DNA of 64,000 nt from Owenia fusiformis (GCA_903813345.2 CAIIXF020000005.1:994001-1058000), one strand, 5' to 3'. Positions 47,801 through 59,755 are shown, counted from the first letter of the stretch. Numbers and translations are program-made. Notes: generated by a model not told the origin, from the sequence alone.

Positions 47801-50800
47801 ATTGTGTTCTTCAGGCTGTGTATATAGTGCTATTGTGTTCTTCAGGCTGTGTATATAGTGCTATTGTGTTCTTCAGGCTGTGTATATAGTACTGTTCTAT
47901 TCTCCAGGCTGTGTTTATAGTGCTGTTGCATTCTCCATGCTGTGTATGTAGTGCTATTGTGTTCTTCAGGCTGTGTATATATTGCTATTCTATTCTTCAG
48001 GCTGTGTTTATAGTGCTATTGTGTTCTCCAGGCTGTGTATATAGTACTATTGTGTTCTCCAGGCTGTGTATATAGTGCTCAGAGATGCTGATTATGCAGA
48101 AGCTGAGAAGATCATGGCAAGGCAGGAAAGATTCACCAAACCTAAAGCCCAAGAAGATAAAGTAAACATTAAACATTACTTATATTCACTATACCAAGTT
48201 TTTGTATTTTTAATCATATTTGTTCTTAATCGATGGAATTTAAATATTGATCAGTGGAATATTTGTTTTCAGGCACTGAAAAAGAAACTCAACAATTTCA
48301 TCTCAAAGGAGGATGAAAATAATCCAGAATTACAGGAACATAATTTTGGTAACTTTCTCACTGAGATGACGTCATTTCTTGAACCACTGTGTAAGACATT
48401 TCCAACACCATTTTTGGTCAAGGTGGGTCATTTCGCACTTAACAAATATTTAGGAAGCAAATCTTAAGTTATTCACTTGGAAAATGTCGGGAAAATATTG
48501 GAAATAGGAATATCTTTCAATTTGAATATTAAAGCTTGAAAAATGCTCACATTGTTAACATGTAAATCGTTCAGCAGAGCATATGCCATGATACTTACTA
48601 GCTGAGTATTTTTTTAAAGCCTTTGATTTTTAGGAAGCTTTCTATCAAGTCTGTTGATAATATACATTGCAGGGTGATATAGATTCTAAAACCTTTGGGT
48701 ACTTTAGACAACATGTATAAAATTAAGACTAAGTTTTCAAATTGTCTTAAAAGGCCACTTTCAGATAGCCCTTTAAAAAGTTTGGAAATTAGATAGCTCA
48801 TTAGAAATTTTAATCAAGAAAAGTGTTTGTTATGATACAACAATAGGTATATACTTGCTTTGTTAGAGTGGCCTGGGGACATTGAAGGTGTATTCTTTGT
48901 TTTTCAGGCAGCTACAAAAGTTGTAAGCGAAGAGCAAAGATTACAACGTTTCAACAACAACAATAACAACAGCATTGCTGATTTGAGTTTCACAGAAAGC
49001 GAAAAAGGGTAAATTAAATTTATCAATTAATTATCCCAACAAAAGAAGTTTTAAGATGGCTGCCGCTTTAAAAATGGTGGGAGTTCTTTCATGAATCCTA
49101 AGTTTTTCATTTTAAACCAAAGTAATAAATATTATTGTTTGAAATTTTGGTAGACATAACATCTATCTGACCCCCACGTGCCTTGGAAAATTGAACATAT
49201 TGAATGCACATATCCATCAATATAGTGTTGGTTGGGATTAGCTACTGCATACAGTTGCTGATTTCTGTCATTCTTAATTGACTATTACATGTATTAAGAC
49301 ATACAGTATTTATAGCATAGCTTTAGAATATTGTCAGACACATGTGGCAATATCGAAAAATGTCAAAATAACAACAATATGCTATTGATACACAGTGAAT
49401 CACTCAATTTGCTAAATCTGCATTTATAGATGATTTCATGCTAGATATTGATATAAACATTTATATTTCATGAACATTGTAACACATCATGCATTGACAA
49501 TTGTTGATGTTGCTTGAAATGACAATCAAGTATATTATCAATATAACAACAAGCCTTGAAGGCAATTTCCAATGTGTACTAGTGGGTAGTTACTGGTTTC
49601 ACCACTGGGTGGCCAATTTGGTTAGGATTCTTGGAACACCATGGAAGTCTGATGCAGTAAAAATTCCTCTAAATTTAATATTCATCAGATTTAGGGGATC
49701 AGTTTTAAATAAGTATTTTGAGTTTGATACCTAGATAATTGAATAATATGCCCAGTAAAAGAAATAATCTGTCCAATCTAAGATTTTATGAAAGCAATCA
49801 ATTGCAAAGTCACTATATCCACATGTACTATGTGTATACACTTTCCAGTGATATAAAACCCAAGCTGATGAAGTTGATCAAGGCTAAAGAAAACAGTATT
49901 TCAAAGGAGGATCAGAGTAAAATAGATGAAATTAGAAAAAGAAATGTAAGTACTAAATAAGCAAAGAGAAGTGAATTCTTTCTTTTTAGTTTTAACATTT
50001 GTATTTTCCATAATTGTGATTACCTCTTATTGATGTTACAGTGACCAGATTCTGCATCAACTGAATGATCTCTGATTATATTTCAACTCAATATCCTTTT
50101 GTGATGCTTTCCCACAGTCTTAGCACAGGGAATATGAATTTATTTGCCCCGAAATGTAATCTGAATAAAGTGCTTTTGTATGGTTTGTATGAAATGATAT
50201 AGTGTTGGTATAATTTATATTTTTGAATCAAGTCTGATTTTCAATTTTATTTAAATCTTGGGAATCCCAGGAAAGTGCAAATTCACCAAGATTTATCTGG
50301 ATAAATGTTATCCTGTTCCCGGACTATAGTCCTGTACGGAGCCAATACATTTGCCTGTACGATTACAACTTGGGAGAATTATCTACGCCCCTTCCACTTA
50401 AGAAACCTACCTCAATGCATTCTAGAACTCAAAATGTAACTTCTAATATATTGGAACCGCCGATTGTCTGGGTTAGTTGGCAGAACGAGGTCTTTTTGTT
50501 TCTTATGGCTCTTTTGGTCGAAGTTCGATTAAGATGGCGGTTATAACGGAATTTCCCGAACTCTTCCGTAATAGCACGAACTTGGTTTTTCGTTACGTCA
50601 CTTCCGTGTAAAATGGATTTGTTTCGGGTAAGAGGGAATTTCGAAAATTTCGGACAATATTTTCAATATTTACTGCCATGTCGACATCCTATGCTCTTAA
50701 CTGTATACCGAATGGTTAAACAATGTTTCTTACCGGAAACAAATCCATTTTACATGGAAGTGAAGTAACGAAAAACCAAGTTCGTGCTATTACGGAAGAG

Positions 50801-52574
50801 TTCGGGAAATTCCGTTATAACCGCCATCTTAATCGAACTTCGACCAAAAGAGCCATAAGAAACAAAAAGACCTCGTTCTGCCAACTAACCCAGACAATCG
50901 GCGGTTCCAATATATTAGAAGTTACATTTTGAGTTCTAGAATGCATTGAGGTAGGTTTCTTAAGTGGAAGGGGCGTAGATAATTCTCCCAAGTTGTAATC
51001 GTACAGGCAAATGTATGGGCTCCGTACAGGACTATAGTCCTGGAACGGGATAAGATAAATGGTCCTTTAATCTTGATAAACATTAGCATTCCATATGCAC
51101 ATTATAAGTAGAATCTTGAATTTAGTATGAATTGTGCATTTTCCAGAGATCAGAGAGAGGAAAAAAGGCTTCCACCCATGGACCAACTAGCAGTACACCA
51201 AAGAAAAGGTAGATTTAATATTTCTCTGTTTATGTAGGTTCAGTAAGAGGAGGGAAAACCCCAGAGCTTTAGAGCTAGTTAGAGATTACAGATATAATTC
51301 GTTGGTCCTAATTTTCACTGGCTAGTTTTTGAATACCACAGATAGTTGTGATCTTCCTTTATCTTGATGTAAAATAACAAGCTTTATTCTTTAACATTCC
51401 AGAAATTAACATAATATATACTTAAAGCGTTATTAGTAAATTTTGAAACTGCCATGGAATGACGTCATTTCTTCTTCTCTTCTCAAACAAGATTTCCAAG
51501 CCTACCACACATAGAGTTCATTTATCTATTTTGTGTAATCTTTTCTTAGTGCTGAAGGGACCCTCTTCCCAGCTGGTTACGGAGATCGCAAGAAACGGAG
51601 GATGGCAGTTAGAGAAATGGTAAATACAGCTGAAGAAGAAAGGGTCACATGGTCATCTGACGAAGAAGCAACACGTTAGTATTAGAATTCTTTCTGAAAT
51701 GATTTCATGGAAACAAGATAGCTAGCTTGAGTGTGGCAGTCACATACAATCAGCTCTGAATTGGTGAAATAAATCTACAGCTTTGATGCTCATAAGATCT
51801 AAATGACCCCAACAAGTAGCTGCCATAGGCTTTAATGAGAATTTATTATTAATATTGAATGTCTGATACTTATGAAAGTATAATGTTTATTTAATTGGCT
51901 TGCTGGATTCAGTATATTGAATGTTAAATGCTTGATTATCTTGTGCTCAAAGATTGTACATAAAGCTCTCTTTTAGAGAAAAAAATTAACACGTAGTACA
52001 GGATACATTGATCTTTAATCATTCTTGGAATCTTTGATTTTTTCTGCTTTTATCAAAACCGTAATTTATTAGTGTTATGCATAATCATTTCCAAATATTC
52101 CATTTTAGCTGTGAGTAAATTTGCAAGGATGAGACAGCAAATCAGTCCTACCCTTTTGAGAAACCGCAATGTATCAAGTACTAGCAAATATAAAAGTAAG
52201 TTCTTTCATTCACAGGTACTCAAAAACATATTTTTGTCATTTATATATATATATTTTTTGTTTGTTTTAACATGCAGATAAAGCTTAAATCAGCCTGGGC
52301 CCGTATAATATTTTAGAAAATTATAATTAATGAACCAGAGTAACCCATATGCCATGTTCCAGGTGAGAAAGTTGGTCGCAGGATCCCATGGACCTTAAAT
52401 GAGGAGGAAAAGCTCTACAAAGCTGTGCAGAAATATGGAGTTGGATCCTGGTGTCGTATTATAGAAACCGGCTCATTCCCATTAAGGAGAAATGTACAGT
52501 TAAAAGACAAATGGCGGACTATGCTTAATACAAAAAGTGTGGATCAGTGGATCAAGAAATATGGAATGTACTGA
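41894..52574 (+). CDS. TERF: Telomere repeat-binding factor (TERF1/TERF2 family), complete 12-exon gene
   Basis: Exons: 41894-42017, 46194-46320, 46593-46737, 46891-46913, 48083-48161, 48273-48422, 48908-49008, 49849-49945, 51147-51208, 51550-51674, 52109-52195, 52363-52574. They total 1332 nt and encode 443 aa, close to human TRF1. All phases agree and all introns are GT-AG. The N-terminal ~230 residues form a TRFH dimerisation domain (LILFLTRLVDAE, AEAEKIMAR, PFLVKAATKVV). A charged linker follows (RKRN, KKRRMAV, ERVTWSSDEE). The C-terminus is a Myb/telobox domain from about residue 379, with RIPWTLNEEEK and VQLKDKWRTM, the helix that reads TTAGGG-type repeats. By family knowledge it binds double-stranded telomeric DNA as a dimer within shelterin. 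I cannot tell whether it is ancestral to both vertebrate paralogues. Introns 1, 4 and 8 carry mobile or tandem DNA. Confidence 0.93.
43124..43517. repeat. Palindromic MITE in TERF intron 1
   Basis: AATGTTTGGAACCACTTTGA and AATAAGCAATCAAATGAC near 43170-43220 pair with their inverses near 43450-43500 (TCCTTTGATTGCTTATT, GTTCCAAACATTTAAA). The outer ends share CTACAGT/ACTGTAG. The inner loop is itself partly self-complementary (GTGGCC, GGCCAC). Ends are approximate and no clear target duplication was seen. Confidence 0.65.
43518..43590 (+). repeat. tRNA-like sequence, probably a SINE head or tRNA pseudogene
   Basis: TGGCTCAGGGGTAG (A-box-like) and GGTTCGATTCC (B-box-like) are spaced as in a tRNA. 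The anticodon loop would read CTCAAGA (anticodon CAA). The D-stem pairs (GCTC/GAGC), but the acceptor and T stems have several mismatches, so a working tRNA is unlikely. It starts directly at the end of the preceding MITE. A tRNA-derived SINE extending downstream is possible. Confidence 0.55.
44189..44466 (-). pseudogene. LINE-type (APE) endonuclease relic
   Basis: The minus-strand frame contains NIIIFGDINA, like the GDFNA motif of APE endonucleases of non-LTR elements. After one in-frame stop it has NYTFNMDYFRTSYIDHCVIS, like the SRIDYFLIS motif. Only a fragment remains. It is independent of the LINE at 54707-57799 and points the other way. Confidence 0.6.
44492..45954. mobile_element. hAT-like non-autonomous element with 8-bp target duplication
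   Basis: The ends TAGTGTTGTCGCGATG and its inverse (ATTAATCGTGACAACACTA) are flanked by a perfect 8-bp duplication GTATCCAG (44484-44491 and 45955-45962). The 8-bp duplication and the TAGTGTTG ends fit hAT. Subterminal CATCGATGCA-type motifs recur at both ends. There is no transposase; the centre holds another repeat (44701-45690). It lies in TERF intron 1. Confidence 0.85.
44701..45690. repeat. Repeat nested in the hAT-like element
   Basis: Starts GGCTCACACAGTGAGCC, followed by a run of GTCCGTCCGT-type units (44728-44785). It ends with GTGTGAGCACAGGACCGTGG. The first and last blocks are partly self-complementary. No coding content was seen, and I cannot tell whether it inserted later or belongs to the element. 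Confidence 0.5.
47122..48078 (+). repeat. 31-bp minisatellite in TERF intron 4
   Basis: About 31 units of roughly 31 bp, made up of GTGTATATAGTGCTATTGTG followed by TTCTCCAGGCT. Variants include TTCTTCAGG and CTCCATGAT. The array stops at the acceptor of the next TERF exon (GTGCTCAG|A at 48082/48083). No spacers, so not CRISPR-like. Confidence 0.95.
50308..51053. mobile_element. Near-perfect palindromic MITE with 8-bp target duplication
   Basis: The left end TTATCCTGTTCCCGGACTAT is matched by the inverse of the right end (TTATCCCGTTCCAGGACTAT). The arms (~360 bp each) pair almost without interruption around a centre near 50680. The flanks carry GATAAATG on both sides (50300-50307 and 51054-51061). 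No real coding content: the long frame at 50723-50932 is one arm. It lies in TERF intron 8. Confidence 0.88.
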
Positions 52575-54695
52575 ACTCTATCTGATTTAGAACTAAAAGA
52601 TGTACTGACCTTAGGAGTTATACAGCCTAAATATCTAAAACATATATCATATGATAGCCAAAGGCGGGCCCATGAGTGAACACATGTACATGTACATTAT
52701 GTAAATGGTGTAAGAAGGACTGAAATAATGTACAGTATTGAACCGGATTGATCCAGGTTCAGTTAGTAAATGGCATGAGACATGTTTTTATTAATACAAG
52801 TCTCCAGTAAGTAGATTATTCCCCAGATTTTCTCCAATGTCATAATATATCAGCGAGTTATTGTATATAAGTTATTGTGTATAATTGTATATAATGAATG
52901 TTTATGATGTACATTGATGTACATAAATTGTAAAGACAGCTGTTATTTCTAGGATGAGGATAGTATTTTAGTAATTCGAATTTTCAAATGGTCCTTGTAA
53001 ATGGCAAAATGAATGTCTTATATTTTTTTTTATTTAACCTCTTGAATCCCAGGCTCTAAAATTGGCATGAAACCAGAGAATTTTTCATTTTTTGCCACAA
53101 TTTGACATTTTATTACATACCTATACAACTTTAGATGCTCAGCTTAGTAAAATTGGATGGCAGAGATCATTTATACACGTTTAAAACAATTTTTGTGTAA
53201 ATTGGATGAAAATTGTTCAAATGAGAGCAATTTTTGTGAAAAATTTTGTGACGGATTTTCTCGTCCCTCTGGGCACCAGTCTTATTTCATTTGTGACGGA
53301 TATATCCGTCACTCTGGGTATTCAAGAGGTCAAACTTTATTTATTTTAAGAGGATTGTCCTGGAGCATTGTGTTTATAGAGGGCTCTCTTCTTAATATAA
53401 ATGTTACATGATAAGAGGTGGTCAAATAATTTATTAAAATATAATTATCATGTGTATTTGACAATTATCATTGGAAATGTTCACTTCTGGTGGTGACATT
53501 GTTATAATCTCCAACCTTTTGTGGACGGTGTACGGCAGTTAGTGTTTGGCATTCGTCGTCTGGAACAAATGGAACACCCTGTATGTTTGATATGTCATTT
53601 TATCAGGATTACATTGTGATATCAAAATAGATTGCATGAAATATTTGCTCTATTATATAACTATGGTGTAATCATCCATCTTTGGACACATCTCATGAGC
53701 ATGATTATCAGAAAATTGAATTTTATCATCAGAGGAAATTTTACATTACCACAACCATTAAATCACTTGACATTCAGTGTAAGTTAAAACTAATAGATGG
53801 TGGGTGTCTGGAATTAAAGAAATTACCACTCATATCTGCATTGACACTGATAGATGTTCTACCTTTTGTATTGTGAATGTTGCTTGGAAATTGTAGTGTA
53901 AGTTTAAGAAATTGTAGCATTTTTTAAAGAATCATCCCATAGAACAAAGTTTGATAGGGATATAGTAAAGCCGTCAGTCCATTCAGAAAATTACTCAAAT
54001 ACTAGTGGTCAAATTTTCTTGTGTTTGATGGAAAGATATGTGTTGGTGAATAGCAAATCAACAGTTTTTACATCATTATGTTGTGACAATTTCAGGTTCG
54101 AATTTAATTGTGAATCTAAAATGATTCATGAATTTGTTCATTGGGATTTCTTATTCTGCGGAGTTGCTGTTTTTTAGTTGAATTTAACAAGTTAATGTTT
54201 TCATTGTTGTCATGGCATCCACACGGCATAATGGTCCTCACTTGACTGATGACTTTGTTTCGGAAGTTTCATTGTTAATTTATAACTGTAGTTCAATAGC
54301 TTTTAACAACCCTTAAAAAATGATATGCAATGTCACATTTACAATCATGAAGGAGGGATGATTTTCAAAATCCTCGTTCCTGGCCATGTTGCATTGCGAG
54401 TGGCCAGGAATATGGGTTTATATAAGGTTTATTGATGCTATAAAAGAGAATGGTATTGTGTTTTTTTAAATTATTTATAACTGGAAAGTAATTTGGTAAG
54501 TTCACTAATGTGCTTTTGTTTAGATGATAATTATGTTCCATTAGTAAGATTGGTCCTTATTTACAGAGGTGGTTACTGATATTAGTTTAATTTTAAGAAA
54601 TTAGGGATCTTCTTTAATTCTGGTTTATTGAAATCGTATTCATGAAGATAAAACAATCCGTCAAAATGTGTACAGTATGTATACATTAAAGGCTG
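52575..54695. other. TERF 3' region and intergenic DNA
   Basis: Probable TERF 3' UTR followed by AT-rich intergenic sequence. A GTGACGGA-motif stretch occurs at about 53245-53315. No gene or defined element was seen before the LINE target duplication. Confidence 0.55.
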
Positions 54696-54702
54696 AATAA
54701 TC

Positions 54703-57508
54703 ATGCTGAAAAAACTGCTCACTGATCTTGGTCTATCGCAACTTGTTAATGAGCCTACTAGAATCACTGGCAACTCCAAATCATGCATTGACTTGTTGGT
54801 ATCTGATTCTGAGCATCTCGTTTCTTTTAAAATTGATCCTCCAATTGGTAATTCTGATCACTGTTCTATTATATCTCAATTTAGTGTTAAAGTTCCACGC
54901 GAACCTTCAATTAAAAAAACAATTTTCTACTTCAAAGATGTGAATGCCGACTTATTAAATTCGAAGATAAGGGATTTTGACTGGAGTTTTATTGGAACTG
55001 ATTCTGTTAACGAAGGCACTACAAAACTTGTGAAAATTTTTCTTACTATTATCAAATCAAATGTTAAAAATAATATTCGTTCAACAAGATTTGATGACCA
55101 ACCATGGTTCAATAGTTCCATTAAAAATGAGATTTATAAAAGAAATAGGCTTCATCACAAATTCAAATCCACTGACAATGCAACATATAAAGAAAAGTAT
55201 GTAACCCAAAGTCGCAAAGTCAAAGAATTAATAGAAACAGCTAAAAGTGACTACTTATCTAATGTTACTTTTAAAATTGAAAATTGTGATAAAAATTCAA
55301 TTAATTATTGGACACTCATCAAAGACTTGTTAGGTAAAAACAGTATTTCTTCCATTCCAGTTTTATACCTGCCTAATAATGATGTTCCTGCATGCTCCAG
55401 TTTGGACAAATCTAATATGCTCATGAAATACTTTGTACAGAAAAATCTGATTGAAAATAATGCAAATCTTACACCTATTTTTCCAAGCAGAACCAATCAA
55501 ATACTCCAAAACTTCAGAACTTCACAACAAGAGGTCTTTGAACTACTTAACGAGTTAGATGTACATAAATCTCCTGGTCCTGATGAAATCTCAAACAAGA
55601 TGTTAAAAATGTGTGCCAGCTCTTTTTCATTACCAGTAAGCAACCTATTTAATAGAATACTTGACGAGAATATTTTTCCAGATATCTGGAAGGAGGGAAT
55701 AGTTATTCCAATTTACAAAAAAGGTGACTCAACCATTGCCTCCAATTATAGACCTGTAACTCTCCTAAGTACTTTGTCTAAAGTTTTCGAACGCATTATT
55801 CATAGACATTTGCTTTCTCATCTTCTCGAGCACAATCTCTTGTATAAACTCCAAAGTGGGTTCTTACCTAAACATGGAACAACAAATCAACTAATAAATA
55901 TTGTACATGATCTTCATCAACATATTGATAATAAAGAGCATATACGCTCAATCTTTTTGGACCTGAGTTCAGCTTTTGACGTTGTCCCGCACAACTTATT
56001 GATAACTAAATTAAAAGGCTATGGTTGTAACAACAATTTTATTAATCTCATTAAATCATACTTAAGTGATAGGCGTATCAGAGTTAAGGTCAATAATAAC
56101 TTATCAGAATGGTCCTCTGTTCAACATACAGATGCTCAAGAATCAGATACACAAATACATAATAACAACCCTCAGATCAAGAATTATAAAATTAACGCAG
56201 GAGTTCCTCAGGGTTCAGTGTTGGGACCCCTCCTATTTTTGATATATATCAATGACTTACCGGATGGTCTTGTTTCAAAGACTTTCATATTCGCGGATGA
56301 CACATCACTCCATAATCCTTTTGATGTAAATGAAATATTTCTCGATATTCATGAACCCATTCAAAGTGATTTGGACCACTTAGACCAATGGGCCGCAACT
56401 TGGAAAATGTTATTCAAAGCACAGAAAAGCGCTGATTTGATATTCACTGGACATAGAAACATTAATATTGAACCTCCTCCTCTGAAAATGAACGGGGAAA
56501 TAGTCCCTAGATGTAATACTCATAAACACCTCGGACTTACTCTTGACCAGCACCTAAACTTCAACGCTCACATTGACCACTTAATTAACAAAGTAATAAG
56601 CCTGATGAGGCCCATGAAGAAACTCTGCAAGATCTTGTCAAGCAAGCACCTTGAAACTTTATATAATGCGTACATACTCCCTCATTTTGATTATTGTGAC
56701 ATCATATACAATAGTGCATCAGATACCAAATTGCAATCTCTTGAACGGTTACATTATAGAGCAGCATGTCTAGTCTCTGGAGCAATCCATGGCTCGAACA
56801 CTAATAAAGTTCTCTCATCAATAAACTGGAAAACTTTATCCTCTAGAAGAGAGGAACATCTCAAAATATTTATTTTTAAAGCAAGATATAATAACTTTCC
56901 TCCTTTCATTTGTAATCTTGTCAGGTCCTATGAGAATGATATACAGGTGCGCTCACTAAGGAGCCACAGGGACTATAAGATTCCCCTTCAAACAAGCGCT
57001 TTGGCTAAGAAATCTACAATTTTTAAAGGCATGGCCCTTTGGAATAACCTTCCACCAGATTATAGAATTGGCCAGCCAATTTCAAGATTTAAAAGAATAG
57101 TAAGAGGCGATGGAAGCCATGCTTCTACCCTATCAACGTCAAAACTAAAAAATGCCATGCCTCGCTACCTAGAAATTCCGTTAAACCGACTCAGGTCCGG
57201 ACTTCTCTTGCAAGCTCACCTCCATGCACACAACTTGGGTTGCTAATCCTAAATGTTTATGTGACAATACAAACCAGACAACTTTACATTTCCTGTTGAA
57301 ATGCCCACTGCTGACAGAACAGAGAACAACACTACTTGCAGGATTGGAGACGATAGGGATCCGTACCCACTATGATGGACTTAATATGCATGATCAATCC
57401 CAGTTCTTACTTTTTGGAGATAATAAATTTCCAATAGATGTCAATGAGAAACTAATGAACATAGTAGCATATTATATCCACCAGGGTCTAGATCTCTTGG
57501 ACATGTAA
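54703..57508 (+). pseudogene. LINE ORF2-type polyprotein: endonuclease C-terminus, reverse transcriptase, C-terminal Cys cluster (frameshifted)
   Basis: The first frame runs from 54703 to 57246 (847 codons). It begins in the end of an APE endonuclease (SCIDLLVSDSEH, NSDHCSI). The reverse transcriptase follows: SPGPDEISNKML near residue 288, FLDLSSAFDVVPH near 418, GVPQGSVLGPLLF near 503 and the catalytic FADD near 530. A +1 frameshift near 57235 moves the C-terminal Cys/His cluster (CLCDNTNQTTLHFLLKCP) into the frame ending at 57508. The ATG at 54703 lies in the target duplication, not in the element. The group is CR1/Jockey-like by motif style; the clade is not certain. Confidence 0.93.
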
Positions 57509-57799
57509 TCGATTACAACATGTTACAACTGAAATCCCTCTGGCCAAGGGAAAAAAAAAACCTTACACATTTTTGTGATATACGAGTGTAGTGTGATGAT
57601 ATTTGATTGACTTTTTTTCATCTATTTTAACAATAACATGACATAAAAATAACTTATTATGTAAAAACTTAATAACATTCCTTTGGAGTTCACCCAAAAT
57701 TGCCGTCAATGTCATTAGACTTTGGCAATTGTTTAAGTTTGTATATCTGTATTTTATGGAATACAATAAAGATGATTAATAAAAAAATAAATAAAAAAA
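54707..57799 (+). mobile_element. 5'-truncated non-LTR retrotransposon (LINE)
   Basis: An 11-bp target duplication AATAATCATGC lies at 54696-54706 and 57800-57810. The element is cut inside the endonuclease domain, carries the rest of its reading frame and a ~290-bp 3' UTR, and ends in a simple A-rich tail of AATAAA/AAATAAA units. The TSD and truncation are typical of target-primed reverse transcription. Confidence 0.93.
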
Positions 57800-57810
57800 A
57801 ATAATCATGC

Positions 57811-58366
57811 ATGAGCCAATATAAATCTTCGTATTAGCACAAAATGTTTTGTTTCAGTAAAAGTCAAAATCAAACTCATATTATAATATTGATAGGTAAA
57901 TCAAAATATCAATTTTTAAATCCTAATCATAGATTTATTTATGGCGCCACTTGCAGAATTGATACCTGTTTGTCGAGAAAAAGTTTTATTGAAATCTGTG
58001 CATAGCTAAAAAAAACGATCACCAATTAAAAACTAGACATTTTTGGCCCACTCTGTACATGTATATTGTCATAGTCAATTTTTAAGTGTACATGTATCAA
58101 CATACTTTGACTGCAATAAAACCTTTTTGTCATCATTTGAAAGATTCATGTTTAATCTGTTTTAGTAGACTGCATATAATTTATTTTCAAAATATTAACA
58201 ATATTAATTGATGTATAAACAGCATACACCTGCAAATCGATCCCTTTGAAATAATTGACATTTTTTGTGCCACCCTGTATAGTATTCGCAGATACAAAAA
58301 CGATACTGTGTTCAATCAATGCTCAAATAGGATTTGGCAGTCCACGGGATATAATAGCAGAGAAAA
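57811..58366. other. Upstream region of the GPCR gene
   Basis: AT-rich spacer between the LINE and the GPCR start codon. GTACATGTAT-type runs are present. No core promoter element can be defended. Confidence 0.5.
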
Positions 58367-59428
58367 ATGGCTTTTTCCACATATAGTAACACAACTTTCG
58401 GTAAAGTTATCACAGCACAAAGCGAGAGTCTGATTGTTCAGGATGGAGAAAGTACAACTGTTCCCCTAACACAAAACAATACAAGCACAAATGATTCAGC
58501 TTTTTATAACAAAGCTATATCCTATGGTTTAGGATCGTTGGGATTTTGTGGAAATATCCTCGTGGTATTTGTTTTCATGAATTCTAGAATCCAGAGGCGT
58601 AAGATCACAAATATGTTGATTATAAACCAAAGTACGGTTGATATGTTAGCATCGTTGTTTGTGATTCTCAACAATCTCTTTGATGACCATGGAGTGATAA
58701 CAGAACCAGGCTTAGCAGCTGAACTTTATTGTATGCTTTGGCTCTCACAATACACATTATGGAGCAATATGACTGTATCAACATTCAATCTTATGGCTTT
58801 GACGTTTGAACGCTATTTCGCAGTGATCCACCCATTCACATACAAGCTGAAGTTCACACGTAAGAAAGCCGCATTGGCGATATGCTTAGTTTGGCTGTGT
58901 GGACTTACATTTTCAAGTATAAATATCTGGACAACTTATTTGGAAGGTACAACATGTAAACTGTATGCAGGATACCCCAGTGAGTTATTTCGGAATGTGT
59001 GTGGTGTGGTGACAGTTTCTGTCATGGTGTTTGTCCCTGTTGGCATTCTCATTGGTTGTTACATTAGGATCGCCATGGAGATCTATAGACAGGCCAAGAT
59101 GACAGACGCATCTTCACATCGTGACACGCAGATGTCAAAAGCAAAAATTAATGTTATTCGTACTCTACTTCTGGTTTCCGTTTGTTTCTTCATCTGTTGG
59201 ATAACTAATGGGACATATTACTTATTGTACAGCCTTGGGGTATTGCTGAACTTTGAGAGTCCTGTCTACAAGCCAAGCGTCATCGCTTCATACGCCAACT
59301 GTTGTATCAATCCCTTTATCTATGTGTTCAGCTATGATGCTTTCAAAGGTGCTCTAAAGGAAGCCTCTGGTTGTACGACATCTGAAGAACAACCCTCAAC
59401 AAGCACCATCTCAAATGTTTCAAACTAA
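58367..59428 (+). CDS. Rhodopsin-class (class A) G protein-coupled receptor, orphan, single exon
   Basis: 353 aa with seven hydrophobic segments. The N-terminus has N-glycosylation sequons (NTT, NTS). TM1 carries GNILVV. TM2 has the sodium-site Asp in VDMLAS. TM3 ends with ERYFAVIHP in place of DRY (E147-R148-Y149). TM6 is FFICWITNGTYY, so the usual CWxP proline is Thr. TM7 is NPFIYVFSY (N314). Conserved cysteines for the ECL1-ECL2 disulfide are present (LYCMLW, GTTCKLY). The C-terminal tail is short and Ser/Thr-rich. Position 3.32 is Leu, so an aminergic ligand is unlikely; a peptide or other ligand is more plausible. I cannot name an orthologue. It acts at the plasma membrane. Confidence 0.93.
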   Translation: MAFSTYSNTTFGKVITAQSESLIVQDGESTTVPLTQNNTSTNDSAFYNKAISYGLGSLGFCGNILVVFVFMNSRIQRRKITNMLIINQSTVDMLASLFVILNNLFDDHGVITEPGLAAELYCMLWLSQYTLWSNMTVSTFNLMALTFERYFAVIHPFTYKLKFTRKKAALAICLVWLCGLTFSSINIWTTYLEGTTCKLYAGYPSELFRNVCGVVTVSVMVFVPVGILIGCYIRIAMEIYRQAKMTDASSHRDTQMSKAKINVIRTLLLVSVCFFICWITNGTYYLLYSLGVLLNFESPVYKPSVIASYANCCINPFIYVFSYDAFKGALKEASGCTTSEEQPSTSTISNVSN

Positions 59429-59749
59429 TGCTTATTTGCGCTTTTGTTCAGTAGACCTGTGGTAAAAGGCAATTCCATGTTCAACTTATTTCTAAATTAC
59501 CCTTCTTATTGAAGAAATTATTTGTACTTTTAGGATACCGGAGTATGAATTGGTTAACATGAAATACTGCATATAAAAATATGTCATTGGTCGAATTCTA
59601 CTTAATTTTATTACAGGGTGGCCAAATATTTCAAGATTAAATTGGATTAAGCAGTGTAGTGTAGTGTAGTGTGAAATCGTTTAGACGTTACTGAATTTCA
59701 TATTTTATTTTCATTTAGTGCTTGAAGTAGTTAGTAGTTCTGTAATTGT

Positions 59750-59755
59750 AATAAA
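59750..59755 (+). promoter_or_regulatory. Candidate polyadenylation signal of the GPCR gene
   Basis: AATAAA 322 bases after the GPCR stop codon, a usual distance for a short 3' UTR. Confidence 0.45.

Noticed and set aside
47122-48078. CRISPR-like array
   Set aside because: Contiguous tandem units with no unique spacers, in an animal intron; it is a minisatellite.
50723-50932. 69-aa open frame in TERF intron 8
   Set aside because: Lies entirely in one arm of the 50308-51053 palindrome.
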